A DNA stretch of 6,095 nucleotides from Streptosporangiaceae bacterium (GTDB lineage Bacteria; Actinomycetota; Actinomycetes; Streptosporangiales; Streptosporangiaceae). The stretch lies in the NCBI GenBank assembly GCA_030042885.1, contig JASHYW010000200.1, positions 1 through 6,095 on the forward strand, in the 5' to 3' direction. The position numbers were made by a program, and so were the translations under genes. The notes beneath the pieces were generated by a model. It did not search any database. It saw only the letters and a list, made by a program, of their open reading frames with translations, and had not been told where the DNA came from. Numbering within the stretch: position 1 is the stretch's first letter; the number at the start of each line of letters is the position of its first letter. This document shows positions 1 to 5,302 of the stretch, piece by piece.

Positions 1-658
1 GGACGCCCCCCAGTTCTGCCAGTGCCTCGCGGATCCGGCGCAGGCCGCGCGCCTGGCCCTGTGCGCCTGGTCCGGCCGGGCCCGCCCGGCGCAGGCGACC
101 TCGCCAGGCATCGACGGCGAGTTCCCGCACCCGCGGTGCCGGTGCCGGGAACCGGGCCGCCCGCGCCCGTGCCGTCCCGGCGGCCTGGTCGGCCAGCATA
201 CCGAGCATCGCAAGCCCGGCGATACCGTCCGCCAGCACGTGGTCCATGACGACGAGCAGCCCGGTGCCGCCGTCCGCCAGCCCGGTGACGAACGTGGCCG
301 ACCACAGCGGCCGGGACCTGGGCATGAGCTCGCTGAGCGCAGCCGCGGCGAGATCGAGCAGCGCCCGCTCGTCCCCTGGTGGCGGGCAGCACAGCTGCCG
401 GACGTGCTGATCGATATCGAACGCCGGATCATCTGCCCAGTACGGCCGCCCGCATCCAGGCGGCGCCCGGTAAAGCCGCTGCCGCAGCCTGGGCACCGCA
501 CGGATCCGGTCGCTGAGCACCCGCCGCGCCTCAGCGAGGCTAAACCCCGGCGCGGCGTCGAGCACCAAGACGGCCCCGATGTGCCCGGCAGCTCTCCCGT
601 CCCCGAACGCGAACTGCATCAGGTCCGCAGCGCTAGCTCGGTCAAGCGAGGGCGACAC
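1..658 (-). CDS. WS/DGAT-family O-acyltransferase, N-terminal half (partial, runs off left edge)
   Basis: Reading the minus strand from a GTG at 658 gives about 219 open codons to the window edge. The start reads VSPSLDRASAADLMQF, like the usual SPLD...F opening of wax ester synthase/diacylglycerol acyltransferases. A segment with RAVPRLRQRL (about residues 54-61) and a PLWSATFVTGL stretch (about 118-127) precede the acyltransferase motif MDHVLADGIAG at about 138-148. The family motif is HHxxxDG. Here the first His is Asp139, while the second, catalytic His140, and DG144-145 are kept. Family members transfer an acyl group from acyl-CoA to fatty alcohol or diacylglycerol, making storage wax esters or triacylglycerol. 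Full-length proteins are about 450 residues, so roughly half is visible. A purine-rich GGTGAGG (670-664) sits 5 nt before GTG658. GTG664 is an alternative start. The gene lies directly behind the oxidoreductase gene, so co-translation is likely. Family assignment is firm; the acyl acceptor is unknown. Confidence 0.85.
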   Translation of the reverse strand, partial: MSPSLDRASAADLMQFAFGDGRAAGHIGAVLVLDAAPGFSLAEARRVLSDRIRAVPRLRQRLYRAPPGCGRPYWADDPAFDIDQHVRQLCCPPPGDERALLDLAAAALSELMPRSRPLWSATFVTGLADGGTGLLVVMDHVLADGIAGLAMLGMLADQAAGTARARAARFPAPAPRVRELAVDAWRGRLRRAGPAGPGAQGQARGLRRIREALAELGGV

Positions 659-665
659 CGCCACC

Positions 666-1139
666 TCACCGGTGGGTGAGAGTGATGACCGACCAGCCGT
701 ACTCTCGGGCCGCATCTTGGAGTTCGAGGAGCGTCGGCGCTCGTCCGCCGGGCAGCGAGATGCCGAGCTGGCGCTGTGCCTTCTTCCGGCCAATGCGGTC
801 GATCATGGCCTGGTAGCTGACCGCCACCGAAGCTGGATCCTCTTCAAGCAGCGCATGCATGGGCCGCAGGCACCCGCGCAGCGTCACCTCGACGTCAGCT
901 CCGCCGCGCAGGTTGACCCGCCACCTGGCGACGGTGATGACGGCGAGCTTTCCTTCCATGTCCACGTAGCCAACCGGGATGTCGTAGCGGCGGCCGGTCT
1001 TACGGCCGGTAAGGTGCAGCACAAGGAAGAAATCGTCAAGCCCCCCGTGCAGCGGCGAGCCAAGGAGCATACGCACCAGCGGGTTGCCCATCTTGACGAG
1101 GGTGGGCGGCGGCACGGATCGTTTCACGGTGCTGGTCAT
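666..1139 (-). CDS. Nitroreductase/quinone reductase family deazaflavin (F420)-dependent oxidoreductase, DDN-like
   Basis: This 157-residue protein has the length and layout of the DDN family, small split-beta-barrel proteins that bind coenzyme F420 and reduce nitro compounds, quinones or similar acceptors. The diagnostic part is LHLTGRKTGRRYDIPVGYVD (about residues 41-60), matching the family's L-x-TGRKSG-x-x-R-x-x-P-L pattern. It is followed by a short strand (KLAVIT) and VNLRGGADVEVTLRG (about 75-89), matching the WWRNLRGG-type segment. I see no signal peptide or membrane segment, so it is probably cytosolic. The ATG at 1139 is preceded by AGGAG at 1154-1150, 10 nt away. The TGA (668-666) is 1 nt from one possible start of the downstream acyltransferase and 7 nt from the better one, so the two are probably co-transcribed and translationally coupled. 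The physiological substrate cannot be told. A role alongside lipid acylation is inferred from position only. Confidence 0.85.
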   Translation of the reverse strand: MTSTVKRSVPPPTLVKMGNPLVRMLLGSPLHGGLDDFFLVLHLTGRKTGRRYDIPVGYVDMEGKLAVITVARWRVNLRGGADVEVTLRGCLRPMHALLEEDPASVAVSYQAMIDRIGRKKAQRQLGISLPGGRAPTLLELQDAAREYGWSVITLTHR

Positions 1140-1305
1140 CGCGCATCATCTCCTGCGTATTACGTTGCCCCGCGCGGGCCGACGCGCCAGGGACATTGGT
1201 CACCTATACAGATCGAACGAGCGGGTTCCCACCGGCGGGGTGCAGTGCCGGGGAGGCGGGGCAGGAGTATGCGGTCCGGAGTTTCCGGCTTAAATAATGC
1301 CCGGG
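1140..1305. other. Divergent intergenic region between the oxidoreductase gene and the transposase remnant
   Basis: This region holds the 5' leader of the minus-strand oxidoreductase/acyltransferase unit. A weak minus-strand promoter candidate has a -10 of TATAGG at 1208-1203 and a poor -35 (TGGGAA at 1231-1226, 17-bp spacing). It would start transcription near 1196, giving a leader of about 57 nt. An AT-rich patch (TTAAATAAT, about 1290-1298) stands out in the GC-rich surroundings, just after a small CCGGA-GTT-TCCGG hairpin (1276-1288). No gene or transposon end could be identified with confidence. Confidence 0.3.
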
Positions 1306-1333
1306 TTGACAGGCGGGCACGGCTTTCCAAGAT
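1306..1333 (+). promoter_or_regulatory. Candidate promoter of the transposase remnant
   Basis: A perfect -35 hexamer TTGACA lies at 1306-1311. Sixteen bases on, at 1328-1333, is CAAGAT, which matches the A, A and T at positions 2, 5 and 6 of the -10 consensus. Initiation would fall near 1340, about 28 nt upstream of the presumed GTG start. The -35 is strong and the -10 mediocre, so activity is a prediction. The 5' arm of the 12-bp inverted repeat (1314-1325) lies between the two hexamers. Confidence 0.4.
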
Positions 1334-1374
1334 CGAAGGTGCCAACCTCAGATGATCTGCAGAAGCCGTGCCCG
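1314..1374 (+). repeat. 12-bp perfect inverted repeat covering the transposase start codons
   Basis: CGGGCACGGCTT at 1314-1325 is the exact reverse complement of AAGCCGTGCCCG at 1363-1374, with 37 nt between. Shorter nested complementarities continue the fold: AGATC (1330-1334) with GATCT (1354-1358), and AGGT (1337-1340) with ACCT (1345-1348) around a GCCA loop. In RNA this makes one long interrupted stem-loop. The 3' arm contains GTG1368 and the first base of GTG1374, the only two starts that keep the transposase N-terminus. A transcript entering from upstream would therefore bury the start, whereas a transcript from the predicted internal promoter would lack the 5' arm. The pairing is seen directly; the regulatory role is inferred. 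Confidence 0.65.
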
Positions 1375-1883
1375 TGCTGCTATCATCCCCGATCGACATC
1401 CCGGCCGGGAAGCTGGCCGAGGTCCTTGCCGCTGATGAATCGCGGTGTTGCCTGTGAAGATGGCTGGCGTGCGTCCCTGACCCGCGGTCGCGGCTGGGTC
1501 GGTGGCATCCGCTGGAGTTCGTGCTGGCGTTGGCGATCTGCGCATTTACCGCGGCCGGGCATGGCTCGCCGGTCGCCGTTGCCGAGTGGGCGGCCGGCTG
1601 CACGCAGGACACGCTGGCCGTCCTGGGCGGGCGGCGCGACCCGTGGACCAGGCGGATCCGCCCGCCCAGTGCCCGTGCCTTCTCCCGAGTCTTCAAGGAC
1701 ATCGACGCCGAGGCGTTCAACGCGACACTGTACGGCTACCTCGCCGCGATGCCCGCCAGCCCGCCGGGTGCCCTGCCCGCCGTGACCCGGCATGAGCGTG
1801 AGCAGCGCCGCGCCGCTGCGGCGGCCGCCAAGCCGGGCCCGCTCGGCCTGCTGGAGCAGGCAGGTGCTGACCGCAGGAAGTGA
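1368..1883 (+). pseudogene. ISAs1-like transposase remnant: N-terminal domain only, with an in-frame stop
   Basis: The frame starting at GTG1368 reads PVLLSSPIDIPAGKLAEVLA, typical of ISAs1-type transposase starts, then meets TGA at 1455-1457. It resumes in the same frame with VPDPRSRLGRWHPLEFVLAL, corresponding to the family's VPDPRxxRGxRHPL segment, and AVAEWAAGCTQDTLAVLGG. Next come RRIRPPSARAFSRVFKDID and AFNATLYGYLA, matching the domain that precedes the DDE nuclease (DDE_Tnp_1-associated type). An Arg/Ala-rich linker follows, and the frame ends at TGA 1881-1883 just after LLEQAGAD, about where the catalytic DGK/RG segment should begin. The whole DDE catalytic region (normally 200 or more residues) is missing, so the gene cannot encode an active transposase. 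Reading past the first stop suggests a single substitution, not a frameshift. A protein starting at GTG1521 (120 aa) is possible but would lack the first third of the domain. The family call rests on recalled motifs. Confidence 0.7.
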
Positions 1884-2213
1884 TCAGTCGGCCGACGGCT
1901 GCCAGACGCAGGCCCCGATCTGGGCGGCTTTCGGCTCAGGTCTGATCCAGACGGGCGGCAACTGGAACTGGACGTCTGCGCGACGGTGCTGCGGCTGATT
2001 TCGTCATCGGGCTGCCGAGCGGAGGACTTCGCGGTCAGGCCTGCTGCCCCGGCTATGGGTTGCTGGGTCGCTCGCCCTGGCGTACGGCCTGCGCGGCCCG
2101 CGATCAACGTGGGCTGGTGGCGGGCACATGGTGCTCGAACTTGGGCAGCGGCCGGGGATCCAGGTGAGGATGACGGGCTGTGAAGCCGGATGACGCTGTG
2201 TCGCTCGCCGTGA
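1884..2213. other. Gene-poor stretch after the transposase remnant
   Basis: No gene is recognised on either strand. The transposase frame stays open after its TGA for about 100 codons (to the TGA at 2181-2183), but the translation resembles no transposase catalytic segment I know and shows no D, D or E signature context. Third-position G/C bias is weaker here than in the flanking genes. It may be decayed IS sequence or host DNA joined by a deletion that removed the rest of the element. I found no matching copy of the 1314-1325 arm here to mark a right end. Confidence 0.35.
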
Positions 2214-2242
2214 CCGCTCCTGTCCGGCCGGGACAGGAGCGG
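2214..2242. terminator. Perfect 12-bp hairpin, terminator-like
   Basis: CCGCTCCTGTCC (2214-2225), loop GGCCG (2226-2230), and GGACAGGAGCGG (2231-2242) form a stem with no mismatch. There is no T run after it on either strand, as is common for actinobacterial terminators. It sits between the IS remnant and the L,D-transpeptidase leader and could insulate the latter from read-through. A dimeric-regulator operator is the main alternative. Confidence 0.45.
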
Positions 2243-2346
2243 CCCGACACCGGCCCTGCTCAGCCACCTGCCACCAGTGGTACACGCGGCTTCGCGCCCG
2301 GCCACGCGGAGTCCATCCAGACCGGACACTCCGGGTCCGGGGTCGC

Positions 2347-2489
2347 AGCGCTTAGGCCGAAGTTACGCCGGCGCCGCCGAACCCGCGGCCGGGCAGCACC
2401 CGGATCACCCAGCAGTGACGTGCCAGCCGGTCACACCACCATGATCCCTGGCGGGCTCTTCGTTTCGGTGTTCCCCAGGCCTAAGCGCT
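2347..2489 (+). repeat. Long-range 12-bp perfect inverted repeat enclosing small hairpins, upstream of the L,D-transpeptidase
   Basis: AGCGCTTAGGCC (2347-2358) is the exact reverse complement of GGCCTAAGCGCT (2478-2489). The 119 nt between them can form GCCGC/GCGGC (2373-2377 with 2385-2389), CCGGG/CCCGG (2389-2393 with 2399-2403; shares one base with the first) and GTGAC/GTCAC (2415-2419 with 2430-2434). A closing stem around several hairpins is the general shape of a structured leader RNA, but I could not match it to a known riboswitch class. The right arm ends 69 nt before the GTG start of the L,D-transpeptidase. If transcription begins downstream of 2489, the arms can act only as DNA sites. 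The inside has no coding content I recognise. Confidence 0.5.
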
Positions 2490-2558
2490 TCAGGTTTGTT
2501 TCATGTCCGTCATGCAGTATCGGTCCAGTTGTGGAATCTCGTGGAAGGGGACGGCGCC

Positions 2559-3815
2559 GTGTCGCGATCCGGATGGTTCCGCGAACAGCAGCCGCTGGCG
2601 GCCAACGGGACCGCCGCAGCCAAACCGGGCCGGTCGCGATTGAGGGGACGACGAGGCGCAGCCCTGGCCGCCGGCGGTGCGGCGATGGTCTTGGCGGCAG
2701 GCGTCGCGATCGTCACCTTCGCATCACCGGGCAGTCACGCTGCCCCGGTCTCGGCCGCCCAGGCCGCGGCCCAGCAGGACCAGCCGGCCGGCCCGCTCCG
2801 GGTTCTGTCGGTCACGCCCGCGGCTGGCGCGACGGGCGTCAACGGCGCGGCCCCGATCCGGGTGCAGTTCTCCGCGCCGCTGGCCGCCAACACCCCGATG
2901 CCGGCGCTGTCGCCGCGTATCGCGGGCAGCTGGCAGGTCGAGGGCGACACGGCGGTCTTCACCCCCGCCAGCGGGTACTTCCAGGACACCCGCGTGACGC
3001 TGCAGATCCCGGGCGGACCGGACGGGATGATCTCGGCCGGCAGAGCCAGCGCGGGCACCGCAGGACGGCTGGTCTCCAGTGTCACCCAGAGCTTCACCAC
3101 CGGCTCGTTCAGTACCGTGCGCCTGCAGCAGCTGCTCGCCCAGCTGGGCTACCTGCCGCTGACCTGGACGCCGGAGTCCAAGGCCGGCATCAGCCCCGGC
3201 AACGCCAACGCCGAGCTTTCCGCGGCGTACCAGCCGCCAGCGGGGACGTTCAGCTGGGCCGGCGACTACCCGCCGGACCTGAAGGATCAGTGGACGGCCG
3301 GCTCGGGCAACATGCTCGACGCCGGCGCGGTGCGGGCCTTTGAGTCGGTGACCGGGCTGACCATGGACGGTAACGCCGGCCACACGGTGTGGGCCGGCCT
3401 GCTCAGCGCGGTGGCCAAGGGCCAGCGCAACCCGGACGGCTACACCTACGCGCTGGTCGACCAGGCCCTCCCGGAGACCATCAAGATCTGGCACAACGGC
3501 CGCCTGGTGCTGGCGAGCGCGGCCAACACCGGCATCCCGGCCTCCCCCACCGCGGATGGCACCTTCCCGGTCTACCTGCGGTACTACTTCCAGATCATGC
3601 AGGGCACCAACCCGGACGGCAGCCAGTACGCCGACCCGGTGTACTACGTGTCCTACTTCAACGGCGGCGACGCGGTGCACTACTTCTCCCGGGGCGGCTA
3701 CGGGTACAACCAGAGCCTGGGCTGCGTGGAGCTGCCCTGGGACGCCGCGAAGAAGGCCTACCCGTACCTCACCTACGGCAGCCTGGTCACCGTCATCGGC
3801 CCGGTGGGAGGCTGA
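2559..3815 (+). CDS. L,D-transpeptidase (Ig-like + peptidoglycan-binding-like + YkuD domains)
   Basis: This 418-residue envelope protein belongs to the enzymes that form 3-3 peptidoglycan cross-links, or attach partners to the wall, by acyl transfer through a Cys. A basic cytoplasmic tail (about 1-32, ending RLRGRR) is followed by a hydrophobic segment (33-56) and SHA (59-61), which could be a signal-peptidase site. An Ig-like domain follows (about 80-182, VTPAAGATGV... IRVQFSAPL), then a peptidoglycan-binding-like region (about 186-285, VRLQQLLAQLGYL and AVRAFESVTGL). The YkuD domain spans about 296-414. His374 and Cys389 in QSLGCVELPW are the catalytic pair, and the common SHGC is SLGC here. 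GTG2559 is chosen because GGAAGGGG (2543-2550) lies 8 nt upstream. An upstream TTG at 2496 keeps the frame open for 21 more codons, but that stretch has no family character. The GT87 gene follows on the same strand. Identity is firm; the cellular role is inferred. Confidence 0.92.
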   Translation: MSRSGWFREQQPLAANGTAAAKPGRSRLRGRRGAALAAGGAAMVLAAGVAIVTFASPGSHAAPVSAAQAAAQQDQPAGPLRVLSVTPAAGATGVNGAAPIRVQFSAPLAANTPMPALSPRIAGSWQVEGDTAVFTPASGYFQDTRVTLQIPGGPDGMISAGRASAGTAGRLVSSVTQSFTTGSFSTVRLQQLLAQLGYLPLTWTPESKAGISPGNANAELSAAYQPPAGTFSWAGDYPPDLKDQWTAGSGNMLDAGAVRAFESVTGLTMDGNAGHTVWAGLLSAVAKGQRNPDGYTYALVDQALPETIKIWHNGRLVLASAANTGIPASPTADGTFPVYLRYYFQIMQGTNPDGSQYADPVYYVSYFNGGDAVHYFSRGGYGYNQSLGCVELPWDAAKKAYPYLTYGSLVTVIGPVGG

Positions 3816-3848
3816 GCTGACACGAACTGCGGGGCGCTCTGGAACGGG

Positions 3849-3868
3849 TCCGGCCCGAGGACGCCGGA
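3849..3868 (+). repeat. Short hairpin in the gap between the L,D-transpeptidase and GT87 genes
   Basis: TCCGGC (3849-3854) pairs perfectly with GCCGGA (3863-3868) around an 8-nt loop in the 96-bp gap. It has no T run and is short, so it is at best a weak terminator or an mRNA processing/stability element between two possibly co-transcribed genes. Confidence 0.25.
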
Positions 3869-3911
3869 AACCGGCAAGCTATGCAAACCATGCCGGCCAG
3901 GCAGGCGGCGG

Positions 3912-5261
3912 GTGCCCTGCGGTCAGGCCTGCCTGGTGAGGACCCTGTCACGGCCCGGTTCTGCCCTGCTGCTGGCCTGTCGTGCCACAGTCGCGCTGCG
4001 GCGCGAGGAGCGCTGGCTGCGGATGGCCGTGGCTGTGACGGGCCTGACGGCGCTGATGGTGTACCTGGGGCCGGGCCTGGCCGCGCCCGGCGCGCACTGG
4101 CCTTTGTGGGACGCCCGCGTGTACTGGTGGGGCGGTCAGCAGGCCGCCCGCGGCGGGGCGCTCTATGCCCCCGGTGCCCGGTACAGCTTCACCTATCCGC
4201 CGTTCGCCGCCGTGATCTTCAGCGTCGCCGCCAGCGCGCCCGAGGGCGCGCTGGCGGCTGTCATCACTGCGGGCAGCGTCGGCGCGCTGGCGGTCTTCTG
4301 CGCGCTGGCGCTCGGTGCGGCGGGGGTGCAGCGGCGCCCCGAGACCGTGTTCGCCACCTCGGCGCTGGCCCTGCTGACCTGGCCGGTGGCTTACACGCTG
4401 CACCTGGGCGAGGTCAACCTGATCGTGGCCGCAATGGCCGGGGCCGACCTGCTGCGCCGCCGCGACGGCGGCTGGTGGCAGGGGATCGCCACCGGGCTGG
4501 CCGCCGGGATCAAGCTCACCCCGCTCATTTTCGTGCTCCTCCTGCTGATCACCCGGCGAGTCAGGGCCGCCGTCACCGCGGCCGGAACCTTCGCCGCGAC
4601 CATCGCTTTGGCTGCCATCTTGCTGCCCTCGCAGTCCCGGACGTACTGGCTCGACGGCGTGTTCTGGCACCAGAACCGGATCGGCAACCTGGCCAACCCC
4701 TCCGACCAGTCCCTGGCCGGAGCCCTCGCCCGGCTGGCCGGCACCGGGCAGCCGGCGCAGACCTGCTGGCTCGCCACAGCGCTGGTGACAGGCCTGGCCG
4801 GAATGGCAGTCGCCGTTTCGGCGCACCGGCGCGGCCACCAGCTGGCCGGGGTGACCTGCTGCGCCATCACCGGCCTGCTGATCTCTCCCTTCTCCTGGAC
4901 CCACCACTGGGTATGGGCAATCCCGCTGCTCGTGACGCTAACCACCACGGCGTGGCGGCGCCGCTCGCCCTGGTACGGCCTGGCCGCCGCGGCAGCCGCC
5001 ACCGTCTTCTCCGGATTCCTCCCGCTGCCAGCACACAGCTATCCGCTTAGTCCGGGCCGGCTACTGCAAGACGACCTGTACGTACTGTGCGGCCTGACCG
5101 TGCTGGCCAGTGCCGCCGTGGCCCTCGCCCGGCGTCAGCTGCGCGGCAAACCGGTGAGCGTGCCCATTGCAGTTCCGGAGATAAGAGCGAACTCGGGGGC
5201 GAATCATGGCGCCATGCCGAAGTCGAGGGCCTGGGCTCGCCGGGCAGCGGGCGTGCCGTGA
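3912..5261 (+). CDS. GT87-family polytopic membrane glycosyltransferase (polyprenyl-phosphate-mannose type, DUF2029)
   Basis: This is a multi-pass membrane protein of up to 449 residues. GT87 enzymes such as mycobacterial PimE transfer mannose from polyprenyl-phosphate mannose to lipid-linked acceptors on the outer face of the membrane. Visible hallmarks are WDARVYWWGG (66-75, with the presumed catalytic Asp67 in the first external loop) and YSFTYPPFAAVIF (91-103). Further on are HLGEVN (164-169, usually GQVN), GIKLTP (199-204), ANPSDQSLAG (261-270) and SPFSWTHHWVW (325-335). About 9-10 hydrophobic segments run from residue 38 to 407. The start is uncertain. GTG3912 and GTG3936 lack a good ribosome site, while ATG4023 (residue 38) has GAGGAG 12 nt upstream and begins right at the first membrane segment. 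The last 35 or so residues (RRQLRGKP... to the end) are polar, basic and unlike the family. The acceptor is unknown; proximity to the L,D-transpeptidase suggests envelope glycan or glycolipid work. Confidence 0.88.
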   Translation: MPCGQACLVRTLSRPGSALLLACRATVALRREERWLRMAVAVTGLTALMVYLGPGLAAPGAHWPLWDARVYWWGGQQAARGGALYAPGARYSFTYPPFAAVIFSVAASAPEGALAAVITAGSVGALAVFCALALGAAGVQRRPETVFATSALALLTWPVAYTLHLGEVNLIVAAMAGADLLRRRDGGWWQGIATGLAAGIKLTPLIFVLLLLITRRVRAAVTAAGTFAATIALAAILLPSQSRTYWLDGVFWHQNRIGNLANPSDQSLAGALARLAGTGQPAQTCWLATALVTGLAGMAVAVSAHRRGHQLAGVTCCAITGLLISPFSWTHHWVWAIPLLVTLTTTAWRRRSPWYGLAAAAAATVFSGFLPLPAHSYPLSPGRLLQDDLYVLCGLTVLASAAVALARRQLRGKPVSVPIAVPEIRANSGANHGAMPKSRAWARRAAGVP

Positions 5262-5302
5262 TCGGTGCGGCTGCGGTCGGGGTGTCCTCTGCGGGCGCCC
5301 GG

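Noticed and set aside
579..1355. Plus-strand open frames across 22-1355
   Set aside because: They run opposite two minus-strand genes with clear family motifs and have no recognisable domains.
1455..1457. Selenocysteine or programmed read-through at the TGA in the transposase
   Set aside because: The protein lacks its catalytic domain anyway and the stop replaces a non-conserved position, so simple decay explains it.
1160..1720. Minus-strand open frame of 186 codons over the transposase remnant
   Set aside because: Ser/Arg/Ala-rich and featureless; the plus-strand frame gives the transposase N-terminal domain.
2347..2489. c-di-AMP (ydaO-type) riboswitch
   Set aside because: The gene context fits, but the class's conserved internal blocks and the CAGCTAACC-type 3' segment are not seen.
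2496..2558. TTG2496 as the L,D-transpeptidase start
   Set aside because: No ribosome site precedes it, and the 21 extra codons show no family character, whereas GTG2559 has a strong purine-rich site at 2543-2550.
2180..3343. Plus-strand open frame of 387 codons overlapping the start of the L,D-transpeptidase
   Set aside because: Arg/Gly/Pro-rich, motif-free translation crossing a hairpin and the leader region; out of frame with the recognised protein.
2724..3680. Long minus-strand open frame (318 codons) opposite the L,D-transpeptidase
   Set aside because: Arg/Gly/Val-rich composition without motifs; the plus strand has an intact three-domain enzyme.
3948..4907. Long minus-strand open frame (319 codons) opposite the GT87 gene
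   Set aside because: Its translation is low-complexity Gly/Gln/Arg-rich with no domain, while the plus strand carries clear GT87 motifs; it is an antisense shadow of GC-rich coding.
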